Shown: positions 55,645 to 64,000, counted from the stretch's first letter. The stretch: 64,000 nt of DNA from JALYLC01 sp035696365 (GCA_035696365.1 DASRQS010000050.1:129142-193141), one strand, 5' to 3'. Notes: generated from the letters alone by a model not told the origin. Numbers and translations are program-made.

Positions 55645-56131
55645 CATCCCCAGCCCCACCCCCTCGCCTGCCGAGATGGAGGAGCTGTTTCCCGGCGTCG
55701 AGTCCGAGGGCCCGCTGGTCGGGATCCTGATGGGCTCGGAGTCCGACCGCCCGATCATGGAAAAGGCGTGTGCGGAGCTCGACGCCCGCGCGCTCCCTTG
55801 GGAGCTGCGCGTGATCTCGGCCCACCGCAACCCCAAGGAGGTCGCGAACTACGCGGAGAATGCCGAGCTGCGCGGCATCCGGGTCTTGATCTGCGGCGCC
55901 GGCATGGCTGCCGCGCTGCCCGGAGTGGTCGCGGCCTACACGGACCTCCCGGTGATCGGCGTACCGATCGCATCCGGCGGGCTGGGTGGCATGGACGCCC
56001 TGCTGGCGATCTCGCAGATGCCTCCGGGCGTGCCCGTCGGGTGCATGGCGATCGGCGGCGCGCGCAACGCCGCCATCTTCGCCGCGCGCATCCTCGCTCA
56101 GGGCGGCACGCCGATCGCCGAAGGCGAATGA
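55637..56131 (+). CDS. purE: N5-carboxyaminoimidazole ribonucleotide mutase
   Basis: A 164-residue PurE. GILMGSESDRPIM and ISAHRNPKEVANY carry the active-site Ser and His, followed by GAGMAAALPGVVAA and GGLGGMDALL. GTG 55637 follows AGGAGG by 6 bases inside the end of purD; an N-terminal extension of about 25 residues precedes the core. PurK is not next to it. Confidence 0.94.
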   Translation: MSDIPSPTPSPAEMEELFPGVESEGPLVGILMGSESDRPIMEKACAELDARALPWELRVISAHRNPKEVANYAENAELRGIRVLICGAGMAAALPGVVAAYTDLPVIGVPIASGGLGGMDALLAISQMPPGVPVGCMAIGGARNAAIFAARILAQGGTPIAEGE

Positions 56132-57567
56132 GCGCGTTCGGGACACCCGAGGAGGCGGCGCGGGCAATCGCGCTGGCCGGCGAGCGAGCGGCGGCCTTCC
56201 GCCGCGAGGCGAGCGACCTGCCCGCGGCCGTGGTGCTGAGCGACGAGGAGCGGGCGTGCTATCGCACGCCGCTTCCGCGCACCGGCGTCGGGCTCGAGGC
56301 CGTGGTCGAGCGCGTCGCGAGCGAGGTGCTGCCGCGCTCGCTCTCGCACTCCCACGCGCGGTCGTTCCCGTTCATCGACGGCTCCGGGCTCGAGGCGGGC
56401 GTCGCCGCCGCGGTGCTCGCGGCCGCCCTCGACGCCAACCTCGGCGGTGGCGCCGCCGCAGCCTCCGAGGTGGAGGACGTGGCCTGGCGCTGGCTGGCCG
56501 AGCTGATCGGGTTCCCCGCAGGCATCGGCCACTTCACGAGCGGCGGCACGCACGCCAACCTGACGGGCCTCGCGTGTGCTCGCGCACGGGCGCTGCCGGC
56601 GGCGCGCGAGCACGGAGTGACTCCAGGCTCCGCGGCGGTGTACGCGTCCGAGCAGGCGCACAACTCGATTGCGCGGGCCTGCGACGTGCTCGGCCTCGGC
56701 CGGCGCGCGCTGCGCCCGATCCGCACCGACAGTGCATTTCGCGTGCGTCCCGACGAGCTGGCTCGCTCGATCGAGACCGATCGCGCCGCCGGTGTGATTC
56801 CGGTCGCGGTGGTGGGCGCGGCCGGCACCACCAGCACGGGCGCGGTCGACGCGCTCGACGCACTGGCCGACGTCTGCGCCGAGCACGGCGTGTGGTTCCA
56901 CATCGACGGCGCCTACGGCGCTCCCGCCGCCGCCGCGCCGAGCACGGCTGCGCTCTTCCGTGGCCTCGATCGGGCCGATTCCGTCGCAATCGACCCGCAC
57001 AAGTGGCTCTACCTGCCCAAGGCGGTCGGCTGTGTGCTCCTGCGCGACGCCACGGTGCTCGGCGATGCCTTCGCCGACGAGCCCGAGTACCTCGAGAACG
57101 TCGGGGACGGCCCCTACGCCGGGCCCGTGTGGCCGGTCTTCCAGGGCATCGAGGTGACGCATCCGTTCCGGGGTCTCGGGCCCTGGATGGCATTCCTCGC
57201 CTACGGTGCAGACGCCATGGTCGCAGCCGTCGAGAACGACGTGCGGCTCGCGCGCCTGCTGGCCGAGGCCGTGCGCGCCGCGCCCGACCTCGAGCTGCTC
57301 GACGAGCCGCAGCTCTCGGTCGTGGTCTATCGCCACCATCCGCCCGGGCTCGACGATCCCTCCGCGCTCGACGTCCACAACCGCGCGCTACTGGATGCCA
57401 TGCAGCGTGACGGGCGCGTGCTGACCTCGGGCACGACCGTTCGCGGGGCCTTCGCGCTGCGGCCCTGCATGACCCACCACCGCTCGAGCGACGCCGACGT
57501 GCTCGCGCTCGCCGAGGTGGCGAGCGAGCTCGGTGCCGCGCTCGCAGCTCCGATGCTGCAAGGGTGA
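56128..57567 (+). CDS. PLP-dependent decarboxylase (aromatic-L-amino-acid/glutamate group II type)
   Basis: A 479-residue fold-type I enzyme. The PLP Lys is in AIDPHKWLYLPKAVGC, with HIDGAYGAPAAAA and HFTSGGTHANLTGL as cofactor-binding segments. It resembles tyrosine, tryptophan and related decarboxylases. Its start ATG overlaps the purE stop, so it is translated with a purine gene although no purine role is known. The substrate is not identifiable by eye. Confidence 0.88.
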   Translation: MSAFGTPEEAARAIALAGERAAAFRREASDLPAAVVLSDEERACYRTPLPRTGVGLEAVVERVASEVLPRSLSHSHARSFPFIDGSGLEAGVAAAVLAAALDANLGGGAAAASEVEDVAWRWLAELIGFPAGIGHFTSGGTHANLTGLACARARALPAAREHGVTPGSAAVYASEQAHNSIARACDVLGLGRRALRPIRTDSAFRVRPDELARSIETDRAAGVIPVAVVGAAGTTSTGAVDALDALADVCAEHGVWFHIDGAYGAPAAAAPSTAALFRGLDRADSVAIDPHKWLYLPKAVGCVLLRDATVLGDAFADEPEYLENVGDGPYAGPVWPVFQGIEVTHPFRGLGPWMAFLAYGADAMVAAVENDVRLARLLAEAVRAAPDLELLDEPQLSVVVYRHHPPGLDDPSALDVHNRALLDAMQRDGRVLTSGTTVRGAFALRPCMTHHRSSDADVLALAEVASELGAALAAPMLQG

Positions 57568-57724
57568 TCCCCGCGGCGATGCCTGTCAGCGGTTCTCCTG
57601 CATGCGTCTCGCCCGATTACGCCGGGCGGCCCGCGGCCTGCACCAGGACCGGGTGCTTCGCCCAACACGCTGGGAGTATCGCGGGAGCGCGCTCGGCGCC
57701 CACCGCAACTCCTATGCTGCCAAT

Positions 57725-59035
57725 GTGATCGCCCGCTACTCGCTCCCACGGCTTGCAGCCATCTGGAGCGACGAGGGCCGTCTCGGCTGCTGGCTCGAGG
57801 TCGAGCTTGCCGCCCTGGAGGCGTGGAGCGAGCTGGGTGTCGTGCCGGAGGGCGCCGTCGCCGCGGTGCGGACGCGCGCGCGTGTCGATGCGGCGTTCGT
57901 GGAGCGCGCCAAGGAGATCGAGCGCCGCACCCAGCACGACGTGATCGCCTTCACCGAGGCCGTGGCCGAGCAGGCGGGGGAGGAGGCGCGCTGGTTCCAC
58001 TACGGCCTGACCTCCTCGGATGTCGTCGACACCGGGCTCGCGCTCCAGCTGCGGGCTGCCGGGGTCGAGGTGCTGGCCGGCTGCGACCGCGCGCTCGAGG
58101 CCGTGCTCGCCCGCGCGCTCGAGCACCGCGCCACTCCCTGCATGGGGCGCACCCACGGCGTGCACGCCGAGCCGACGACGTTCGGGCTCAAGCTGCTCGG
58201 CTGGTGGTACGAGCTGGGCCGCGATCGCGCGCGAGTCGAGCGGGCGTTCACCGGGGTCTCCGTGGGCAAGCTCTCGGGCGCGGTCGGCGCGTACGGCAAC
58301 GTCGATCCGCGCGTCGAGGAGCTCGTGCTCGCCGAGCTCGGCCTGGGGCGCGAGGACGTCGCGACGCAGGTGGTCGCGCGCGATCGCCACGCCGAGCTGC
58401 TGGCGTCGCTGGCGATCCTCGGCAGCTCGCTCGATCGCTTCGCGACGGAGATCCGCCACCTGCAGCGCAGCGAGGTGCGCGAGGCGGCAGAGCCGTTCGC
58501 GCGGGGCCAGAAGGGCTCCTCGGCGATGCCGCACAAGCGCAATCCGATCACGTGCGAGCGCATCAGCGGGCTGGCGCGCGTGTTGCGCGGCAATGCCCTC
58601 GCGGGCTTCGAGAACGTCCCGCTGTGGCACGAGCGCGACATCTCCCACTCCTCGGCGGAGCGTGTGGTGCTGGGCGACTCGACGACGCTCGCGCACTACC
58701 TGCTCGACCGCTTCGCCTGGGTCGCGGAGGGACTCGAGGTCTATCCCGAGCGCATGCGCCGCAACATCGACGCCGCGCACGGGCTGACGTTCTCGGGCAG
58801 CGTGCTGCTCGCGCTGGTCGAGGCCGGCCTCTCGCGCGAGGCCGCCTACGCGATCGTCCAGCGCAATGCGCTGCGCGCGTTCGAGGAGGAGCGGCCGCTG
58901 CGGCAACTGCTCGAGGCCGACTCCGAGGCCACGGCGCTGCTCGATGCCGCTACGCTCGATCGCATCTTCGACCTCGACGCCGCGCTGCGCAACGCGGGCG
59001 TCGCATTCGACCGCCTGGAGGCAGCTCATGTCTAG
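57725..59035 (+). CDS. purB: Adenylosuccinate lyase
   Basis: A 436-residue fumarase-superfamily enzyme acting twice in purine synthesis. The signature is SSAMPHKRNPITCE; GLTSSDVVDTGLALQL and MGRTHGVHAEPTTFG carry catalytic His residues. TATGCT (57713-57718) ends 6 bases before the GTG and there is no ribosome site, suggesting a leaderless mRNA. It overlaps purC by 8 bases. Confidence 0.95.
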   Translation: MIARYSLPRLAAIWSDEGRLGCWLEVELAALEAWSELGVVPEGAVAAVRTRARVDAAFVERAKEIERRTQHDVIAFTEAVAEQAGEEARWFHYGLTSSDVVDTGLALQLRAAGVEVLAGCDRALEAVLARALEHRATPCMGRTHGVHAEPTTFGLKLLGWWYELGRDRARVERAFTGVSVGKLSGAVGAYGNVDPRVEELVLAELGLGREDVATQVVARDRHAELLASLAILGSSLDRFATEIRHLQRSEVREAAEPFARGQKGSSAMPHKRNPITCERISGLARVLRGNALAGFENVPLWHERDISHSSAERVVLGDSTTLAHYLLDRFAWVAEGLEVYPERMRRNIDAAHGLTFSGSVLLALVEAGLSREAAYAIVQRNALRAFEEERPLRQLLEADSEATALLDAATLDRIFDLDAALRNAGVAFDRLEAAHV

Positions 59036-59933
59036 CTCGCTCGCGCTCGACCATCTCGCCTCCGGCAAGGTGCGGGAGCTCTACGACGCCGGCGACGGCC
59101 GGCTCTTGCTCGTCGCCTCGGATCGCATCTCCGCCTTCGACGTCATACTGCCGACGCCGATTCCGGACAAGGGACGCGTGCTCACCGCGCTCTCACTGCA
59201 CTGGTTCGCGCTCACCTCCGACATCGTGCGCAACCACGTCATCTCGGCCAGGCTCGAGGAGTTTCCCGAGGGCGCGCGCGATCCGAGCCTCGCCGGTCGC
59301 GCCCTGCTCGTCCGGCGGCTCGAGATGCTGCCGCTCGAGTGCGTTGTGCGCGGCTACCTCGCGGGCTCCGGCTGGAAGGACTACGGGCGCACCGGCGCCG
59401 TCTGCGGCATCCCGCTGCCGGCCGGGCTGCGCGAGGCCGACCGCCTGCCGCGCACGCTGTTCACTCCGTCCACGAAGGCCACGAGCGGTCACGACGAGAA
59501 CATCACGGCCGAACAGGGCATCGAGCTCGTGGGCGAGCAGCGCTACCGTGAGGTCGAGCGGGCCTCGATCGCGCTCTACGAGCGCGCCGCGGCCTCGGCG
59601 CTCGAGCGCGGCATCATCCTCGCCGACACGAAGTTCGAGTTCGGCATCGACAGCGGCGGCTCGCTGGTCGTCGGCGACGAGGTGCTGACGCCCGACTCCT
59701 CGCGCTTCTGGCCGGCCGACAGCTACACGCCCGGCGCCTCGCCGCCGTCCTTCGACAAGCAGTTCGTGCGCGACTGGCTGGAGACGCAGCCCTGGGACAA
59801 GACGCCGCCCGGACCCGAGCTGCCCGCCGAGGTGCGCGACGGCACGGCCGCGCGCTACCGCGAGGCCTACGAACGACTCGCCGGACGCCCGTTCGCGAGC
59901 TTCCTCGACGAGCTGGGGGCGAGCGACGCGTGA
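59028..59933 (+). CDS. purC: Phosphoribosylaminoimidazole-succinocarboxamide synthase (SAICAR synthetase)
   Basis: A 301-residue enzyme. SGKVRELYDAGDGRLLLVASDRIS, RLEMLPLECVVRGYLAGSGW and FEFGIDSGGSLVVGDEVLTPDSSR are conserved. CTGGAGG lies 5 bases before the ATG within the end of purB. The C-terminal extension to residue 301 is that of the longer PurC form. Confidence 0.96.
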   Translation: MSSSLALDHLASGKVRELYDAGDGRLLLVASDRISAFDVILPTPIPDKGRVLTALSLHWFALTSDIVRNHVISARLEEFPEGARDPSLAGRALLVRRLEMLPLECVVRGYLAGSGWKDYGRTGAVCGIPLPAGLREADRLPRTLFTPSTKATSGHDENITAEQGIELVGEQRYREVERASIALYERAAASALERGIILADTKFEFGIDSGGSLVVGDEVLTPDSSRFWPADSYTPGASPPSFDKQFVRDWLETQPWDKTPPGPELPAEVRDGTAARYREAYERLAGRPFASFLDELGASDA

Positions 59934-60229
59934 GGGTGACCGTGCTGGTGCGACCCAAGGAGGGCATCCTCGATCCGCAGGGCGAGGTCATCCGCCAGGC
60001 GCTCTCGTCGCTCGGCTATCCGGCGAGCTCCGTGCGGGCGGGACGGCTGTTTGACGTCGAGCTCGACGTGAGCGACCCGGCCGAGGCTGCGCGGGTGGGA
60101 CGGGAAGCTGCCGACCGCCTGCTCGCGAACGCGCTGATCGAGGGCTACGAGGTGCTCGTCGAGGGCGCCGTCGTCGAGGAGGTCGTCGTCGAAGAGGTGG
60201 TCGTCGTCGAGCACGGAGTGCCCGAATGA
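59930..60229 (+). CDS. purS: FGAM synthase subunit PurS
   Basis: A 99-residue protein that bridges PurQ and small-form PurL. The core is about 80 residues (TVLVRPKEGILDPQGEVI, GYPASSVRAGRLFDVELD). A C-terminal Val/Glu repeat (EGAVVEEVVVEEVVVVEH) is unusual for PurS. GTG start overlaps the purC stop. Confidence 0.92.
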   Translation: MRVTVLVRPKEGILDPQGEVIRQALSSLGYPASSVRAGRLFDVELDVSDPAEAARVGREAADRLLANALIEGYEVLVEGAVVEEVVVEEVVVVEHGVPE

Positions 60230-60918
60230 AGCCGCGCATCGGCGTGATCACGTTCCCGGGAACCTGCGACGACCGCGACGCGCTGCACGCCGTCGAGCTC
60301 CTCGGCGGCGAGGCCGTCGCGCTCTGGCACGCCGCAGCCGACCTCGAGGACTGCACGGGCGTGATCATCCCGGGTGGCTTCTCCTACGGCGACTACCTGC
60401 GCGCCGGCGCGATCGCCCGCTTCGCGCCGATGATGCGCGAGGTCGAGGCCTTCGCAGCGGCGGGCGGTCCCGTGCTCGGCATCTGCAACGGCTTCCAGGT
60501 GCTGTGCGAGGCCGGCCTGCTGCCCGGCATTCTGCGGCCGAACCACCACGGGCGCTTCGTGTGCCGCGACGTCGACCTCGTCGTCCAGCGCGCCGGCTCC
60601 CCCTGGCTTGCGGGCCTCGAGCCGGGCGACGTCCTGCGCGTGCCGGTCAAGCATCACGACGGTGCCTGGTACGCGCCGCCCGGGGAGCAGGAGCGGGTCG
60701 AGTCGGGCGGCCAGGTGGCTCTCCGCTACGCCGACAACCCGAACGGCGCGCTCGCGGACATCGCCTGCGTCACGAACGCCGCCGGCAACGTCTGCGGGCT
60801 CATGCCGCACCCCGAGCATGCCGTCGACCCGGCACTCGGGCCGGTGGGCGGGCGCCCGCTGCTGCAGGGCCTCCTGACGCTGGCGCGCGCCCGCAAGCGG
60901 ACGCGCATCACGGCCTGA
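60226..60918 (+). CDS. purQ: FGAM synthase glutaminase subunit PurQ
   Basis: A 230-residue class I glutamine amidotransferase. The nucleophile Cys is in VLGICNGFQVL, and the His/Glu pair is in LMPHPEHAVD. ATGA overlap with purS. The synthetase subunit PurL, which both need, is not encoded immediately downstream. Confidence 0.95.
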   Translation: MKPRIGVITFPGTCDDRDALHAVELLGGEAVALWHAAADLEDCTGVIIPGGFSYGDYLRAGAIARFAPMMREVEAFAAAGGPVLGICNGFQVLCEAGLLPGILRPNHHGRFVCRDVDLVVQRAGSPWLAGLEPGDVLRVPVKHHDGAWYAPPGEQERVESGGQVALRYADNPNGALADIACVTNAAGNVCGLMPHPEHAVDPALGPVGGRPLLQGLLTLARARKRTRITA

Positions 60919-61030
60919 TTCGTGCCGTCTCGCGCGCTCCCCTCGAGGAAGGGTGGGGGCCGTGTGTCCCGAGCGGAGGCCGCCGTGGCGAGAACCGGAC
61001 AACTCCGCGAGATGTCACACTCGCGATGTG

Positions 61031-61057
61031 ATCGCCCTCCCCGAGGGGAAAGGCGAT
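61031..61057. terminator. Hairpin between purQ and the yjbR-like gene
   Basis: ATCGCC at 61031 pairs with GGCGAT ending at 61057, with CTCCCC/GAGGGG able to extend the stem. The genes on each side converge. The 209-base gap holds nothing else that I recognise. Confidence 0.4.
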
Positions 61058-61127
61058 GAGCGAGGCGGATGCCATCTCGCTCGCGCTCACGACGGGCGCA
61101 GGGCGGGCGCCTCGTTGAAGCCGCGTG

Positions 61128-61463
61128 TCACCGCTTCTTGAACGGAGCGACGAGGTCGAACGAGTCCTCGATCAGCTCCTCGATCATCGTCGGCGCGAGG
61201 CTGCCGTCGAGCGTCACGGTGATCCAATGGCGCTTGTTCATGTGGTAGCCCGGCTTGATCGCGCCGTGCTCGGCGCGCAGCACCTCGCCGTGCTCGGGGT
61301 CGCACTTGACGGTGAGCTGCAGCCGCGAGTCCTCGGGGCCGACGACGGCGAAGATCTTGCCGGCGACCTTGAAGACCGCGATCTCGGGGCGGAACGGGTG
61401 GCAGAGCTCGGCGCCGGCCTGGCGCGCACAGGCCTCGAGCACGGCCTTGCGCTCGGGGCTCAC
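61128..61463 (-). CDS. MmcQ/YjbR family protein
   Basis: A 111-residue single-domain protein. The pattern CHPFRPEIAVFKVAGKIFAV, then LQLTVKCDPEHG, GYHMNKRHWITVTLDGS, is that of the MmcQ/YjbR family, which has a double-wing DNA-binding-like fold but unknown function. The GTG overlaps the stop of the dehydrogenase gene upstream (GTGA). Confidence 0.88.
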   Translation of the reverse strand: MSPERKAVLEACARQAGAELCHPFRPEIAVFKVAGKIFAVVGPEDSRLQLTVKCDPEHGEVLRAEHGAIKPGYHMNKRHWITVTLDGSLAPTMIEELIEDSFDLVAPFKKR

Positions 61464-62410
61464 CGGCCGATGCGCGCGAGGTAGGCGCGCACGATGCCGT
61501 CCGCGTCCTCGTCGCGCGGGAGGCCGAGGGCATCGGCCCGCGTCGAGCGCCAATCGGTCGCCCACGTCCGCACGATCGCCTCGGTCGCGGGATCGACCTC
61601 GACGGTGACGGGCGCGAGCGTCGAGGCGTCCACGAGCCCGTGCAGCGCGCTCAGCAGCTCGCGAGGCGTGACCAGGAGGCCGGGGAGGTTGAGCGCCCGC
61701 CCGTCGCCCAGGTCGCCGCCGTCGACCTCGAGCAGGCGCGCCAGGCAGCCGACCGTCGTGTCGACGCCGATCACGACCGCCGGCTGGTCGAGGCTGACGG
61801 GCAGCGTCGTCGGTCGCCCGGCCAGTGGCTCGCGCACGACCGCGCTGGCGAAGCCCGAGGCGGCCGCATTCGGCGCGCCGGGCCGCACGACCACGGTCGG
61901 CGGCCGCGCCGAGCGCGCATCGAGGAAGCCCTTGCGAGTCGCGTCGGCGAAGAGCAGCTCCAGCATGGCCTTGGTCGCGCCGTAGGTCGTGAGCGGCGTC
62001 TGGCGTGTGCCGTCGTCGACGGTTCCCAGCGCGAGCTCCCCCCCGAAGGTCGCGAGCGAGCTCGTGAACACGAGGCGGGGCGCGCTGCCGTGGGCGCGGC
62101 AGGCCTCCACGAGTGCCCGCCCGCCGTCCAGGTTGACGTCGAGTGCGAGGTTGAAGTCGCGCTCGGCGCCGCCGCTGACGATCGACGCGAGGTGCACGAT
62201 TGCGACCTCGGGGGCGTCGAGGGCCGTTCCGAGCAGTTCTGCGTCGCGGATGTCGCCGCGCAGTTCCAGGACGTCGGCGAGGTCGTCGGGCGGGGCGACG
62301 GCCGCGGGCACGTCGAGCAGCAGCAGCTCGTCGCCCGGACGCGTCCGCCGCAGATGACGGGCGAGCTCGATGCCGAGCATGCCCAGACCTCCCGTGATCA
62401 CGATGCGCAT
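61460..62410 (-). CDS. denD: NAD-dependent D-erythronate dehydrogenase-like protein
   Basis: A 316-residue extended short-chain dehydrogenase. Rossmann motif GGLGMLGIELARHL, catalytic Ser/Tyr/Lys in FTSSLATFGG and TYGATKAMLELL, and the stretch TVVVRPGAPNAAASGFAS closely follow the DenD pattern. It would oxidise D-erythronate to 2-oxo-tetronate; the kinase and isomerase partners are not present, so the substrate may differ. It starts 19 bases from the divergent start at 62430. Confidence 0.8.
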   Translation of the reverse strand: MRIVITGGLGMLGIELARHLRRTRPGDELLLLDVPAAVAPPDDLADVLELRGDIRDAELLGTALDAPEVAIVHLASIVSGGAERDFNLALDVNLDGGRALVEACRAHGSAPRLVFTSSLATFGGELALGTVDDGTRQTPLTTYGATKAMLELLFADATRKGFLDARSARPPTVVVRPGAPNAAASGFASAVVREPLAGRPTTLPVSLDQPAVVIGVDTTVGCLARLLEVDGGDLGDGRALNLPGLLVTPRELLSALHGLVDASTLAPVTVEVDPATEAIVRTWATDWRSTRADALGLPRDEDADGIVRAYLARIGR

Positions 62411-62429
62411 CGCCCTATGATCGCCGCTG

Positions 62430-63290
62430 ATGGACGTCGTCGTCGTAGGTGCCGGGCTGATGGGCTCGCAGATCGCAGCCGAGTACGCGCTCGCCGGCCA
62501 CGGCGTGCGCTGCCTCGCGCGGCACCCCGACGTCACTCGCGAGCGTGTCGACACGGCACTCGCGACCGCCCTCCGTCTCGGCCTGCGGGACGAGGCCGCC
62601 ACGGCTGCCGCCACCGCGCGCATCGGCGTCGCGGCAGTGCTGGCCGAGATCGAGCGCTGCGACCTCGTCGTCGAGTCGGTGCCCGAGGAGCTCGAGCTCA
62701 AGGGCGAGGTCCTGTCGCCGATCGCGGCGCAGTTCCCGGATGCGGTGATCGCCAGCAACACCTCCTCGCTCTCCATCGAGGACATCGGCGAGGCCTGCGG
62801 GGCGCCCGAGCGCACCGTCGGCACCCACTACTGGAATCCGCCCCTGCTGATGCCCCTGGTCGAGGTGATCGCGGGCCCGCAGAGCCGTCCCGAGGCGGTC
62901 GAGCTCGCGCGCGCGGCCGTCGCCAGCTGTGGCAAGCGCCCGGTGCTCGTGCAGCGCGACGTGCCCGGCTTCATCTGGAACCGCCTGCAGCACGCGCTTC
63001 TGCGCGAGGCGCTCTGGATCATCGACAACGGCGTCGCCACGCCCGAGGCGGTCGACGAGGTCGTGCGCTTCGGCAACGCCCGCCGCTGGGAGCACGTCGG
63101 GCCATTCGCCGCAGCGGCTCTGGGCGGTATCGGCACCTGGCAGCGAGTCGCGGGGGAGCTCTTCCCGGTGCTCTCGAACGCCCGCGACGCCGGCGACCTC
63201 GAACGGGCCCTCTGGGCCGACAAGGCCGAGCTCGCGGAGATCGCGGCGGCCCGCGATGCCGGGCTCGCGCGCGATCTGCGCGAGGACTGA
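62430..63290 (+). CDS. 3-hydroxyacyl-CoA dehydrogenase family protein
   Basis: A 286-residue NAD-dependent dehydrogenase. VVVVGAGLMGSQIAAEYA starts it; ASNTSSLSIEDIG and THYWNPPLLMPLVE carry the catalytic Ser/Asn and His. The replacement of the usual HFFNP by HYWNP and its distance from beta-oxidation genes suggest a different 3-hydroxy acid or its CoA ester, for example L-carnitine or lactate-like substrates; that is inference. TATGAT (62416-62421) ends 8 bases before the ATG and no ribosome site is seen. Confidence 0.85.
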   Translation: MDVVVVGAGLMGSQIAAEYALAGHGVRCLARHPDVTRERVDTALATALRLGLRDEAATAAATARIGVAAVLAEIERCDLVVESVPEELELKGEVLSPIAAQFPDAVIASNTSSLSIEDIGEACGAPERTVGTHYWNPPLLMPLVEVIAGPQSRPEAVELARAAVASCGKRPVLVQRDVPGFIWNRLQHALLREALWIIDNGVATPEAVDEVVRFGNARRWEHVGPFAAAALGGIGTWQRVAGELFPVLSNARDAGDLERALWADKAELAEIAAARDAGLARDLRED

Positions 63291-63296
63291 CCCGGC

Positions 63297-63569
63297 TCAC
63301 GCGCCGAGGCCCGCGACGAGCTTGCGGAGCTCGGGCTGCTTGCGCAGCGCGAGCGCGAGCGCGGCGACCTCCGCGGGGCGCAGCGTGAGAGGCCCGCGCG
63401 CCGTCCGCCCCGAGGAGCGGTAGAAGAAGCGCAGCAGCTGCTCGCCGTCGGCCCCGCTCAGGCGCGCGACGCCGAGCTCCAGATCGCGCTCGCTCGCAGT
63501 GGCGGCGATCGTCGCCTCCTCCTCGACCGTCGCGCGGCCCCACGGCAGCTGTACCTGTTTGCCCGTCAT
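63297..63569 (-). CDS. Small protein of unknown function
   Basis: A 90-residue soluble protein (TGKQVQLPWGRATVEEEATI at the start; LTLRPAEVAALALALRKQPE near the end). I do not recognise a family. The ATG at 63569 follows GAGAGGAGAG at a suitable distance; an in-frame upstream ATG at 63611 is less likely. It converges on the dehydrogenase with a 6-base gap. Confidence 0.6.
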   Translation of the reverse strand: MTGKQVQLPWGRATVEEEATIAATASERDLELGVARLSGADGEQLLRFFYRSSGRTARGPLTLRPAEVAALALALRKQPELRKLVAGLGA

Positions 63570-63737
63570 GCGCTCTCCTCTCGCCTCGGCACTGGGAAGC
63601 CAGCCTGGCACGCGCGAGGTGACGCGTGGGTGCGTGGCGTGCCGAGAGTGCGCCAGACCGGATTCCGGGTAGCCGCCATTCGAGGCGCCCGCTCGCCGTG
63701 ATGACAGAGCGGCGAGGACTAGCGATGGTGCTCCTGG

Positions 63738-64000
63738 ATGACGGCGGTCCAGGAACGCAACCGTTCAAGGCCGGTCTGGCCGGGGGGTGGAAGGCGCAGC
63801 TCGGAGGAGCCGCCGGCGGCCCAACGCGAGGCAGCCCTCGCGAGCGCCGCGCGCGGTTCGCCGTTCAGGCCGGACATCCAGGGGCTTCGCGCGATTGCGG
63901 TCCTGCTGGTCGTGGCGTTCCACGCGGGGGTGCCTGTCATCAGCGGCGGGTACGTCGGCGTCGACGTGTTCTACGTGATCTCGGGCTTCCTGATCACGGG
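63738..64000 (+). CDS. Acyltransferase-3 family membrane protein, N-terminal part, cut by window edge
   Basis: The visible 87 codons contain the family opening FRPDIQGLRAIAVLLVVAFH, GGYVGVDVFYVISGFLIT at residues about 43-87. The family (OafA/YrhL) O-acylates sugars of the cell envelope. The first 42 residues are Arg/Pro-rich and cytoplasmic. The ATG at 63738 is the only in-frame ATG or GTG close upstream; its ribosome site is weak. Confidence 0.8.
   Translation, partial: MTAVQERNRSRPVWPGGGRRSSEEPPAAQREAALASAARGSPFRPDIQGLRAIAVLLVVAFHAGVPVISGGYVGVDVFYVISGFLIT

Overview
The window is about 70% G+C, gene-dense, and carries many overlapping start/stop junctions (ATGA, GTGA) and short or absent leaders. 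Together with a BsaP-type gene after bioB and the order rpsF-ssb-rpsR-rplI-dnaB, this points to an actinomycete (Actinomycetota). A Thermoleophilia-like soil or sediment lineage is my guess; nothing in the window proves the class.

Layout. 1-5463: a fatty-acid type acyl-CoA module (acyl-CoA synthetase, 3-hydroxyacyl-CoA dehydrogenase, thiolase, enoyl-CoA hydratase, LLM flavin monooxygenase) with a TetR repressor; related palindromes sit at three promoters. 5464-6180: mostly non-coding, holding a selenocysteine tRNA (anticodon TCA, minus strand) and a strong hairpin. 6185-11094: an unknown small protein, aldo/keto reductase, TatA, 2-hydroxyacid dehydrogenase plus aminotransferase, and a FadR-type GntR regulator. 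11177-11253: two copies of a 40-bp-period palindromic repeat.

11270-21277 is the most interesting block. It encodes a non-pyrrolysine MttB-type methyltransferase, an IclR regulator, the cognate corrinoid protein, a Cys-rich MetV-like protein, methylene-THF reductase, a methyl-THF:corrinoid methyltransferase, a reductive corrinoid activase (RACo), DUF1638 and a dimethylglycine/sarcosine-dehydrogenase-like flavoprotein, followed by an amino-acid permease. I read this as import and stepwise demethylation of a quaternary amine such as a betaine: the first methyl goes through a corrinoid to THF, the remaining N-methyls are removed oxidatively by the flavoprotein, and all carbon enters the THF pool. 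The island continues to 30154 with a bifunctional homocysteine methyltransferase/MTHFR and full-length cobalamin MetH, which has a structured leader.

30303-40026: a Usp-like protein, two ABC-2 exporters, a YhaN/YhaO (SbcCD-like) pair, and the ABC-F protein EttA. 40148-44072: a secreted protein of unknown function and an amino-acid ABC importer. 44206-47253: bioA-bioD-bioB-bsaP, with bsaP only 58 codons long. 47250-51585: an E/P-rich membrane-anchored protein, then rpsF-ssb-rpsR-rplI and dnaB. 51610-60918: purine synthesis (purA, purD, purE, purB, purC, purS, purQ) interleaved with a class IV aminotransferase, an HxlR regulator and an aromatic-amino-acid-type decarboxylase; purL is not at its usual place after purQ. 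61128-64000: YjbR/MmcQ protein, DenD-like dehydrogenase, a second 3-hydroxyacyl-CoA dehydrogenase, a small unknown protein, and the start of an acyltransferase-3 protein cut by the window edge.

Many operon heads show a TANNNT -10 box ending only 6-9 bases before the start codon and no Shine-Dalgarno, which suggests leaderless mRNAs. I saw no CRISPR array, insertion sequence, prophage or rRNA.
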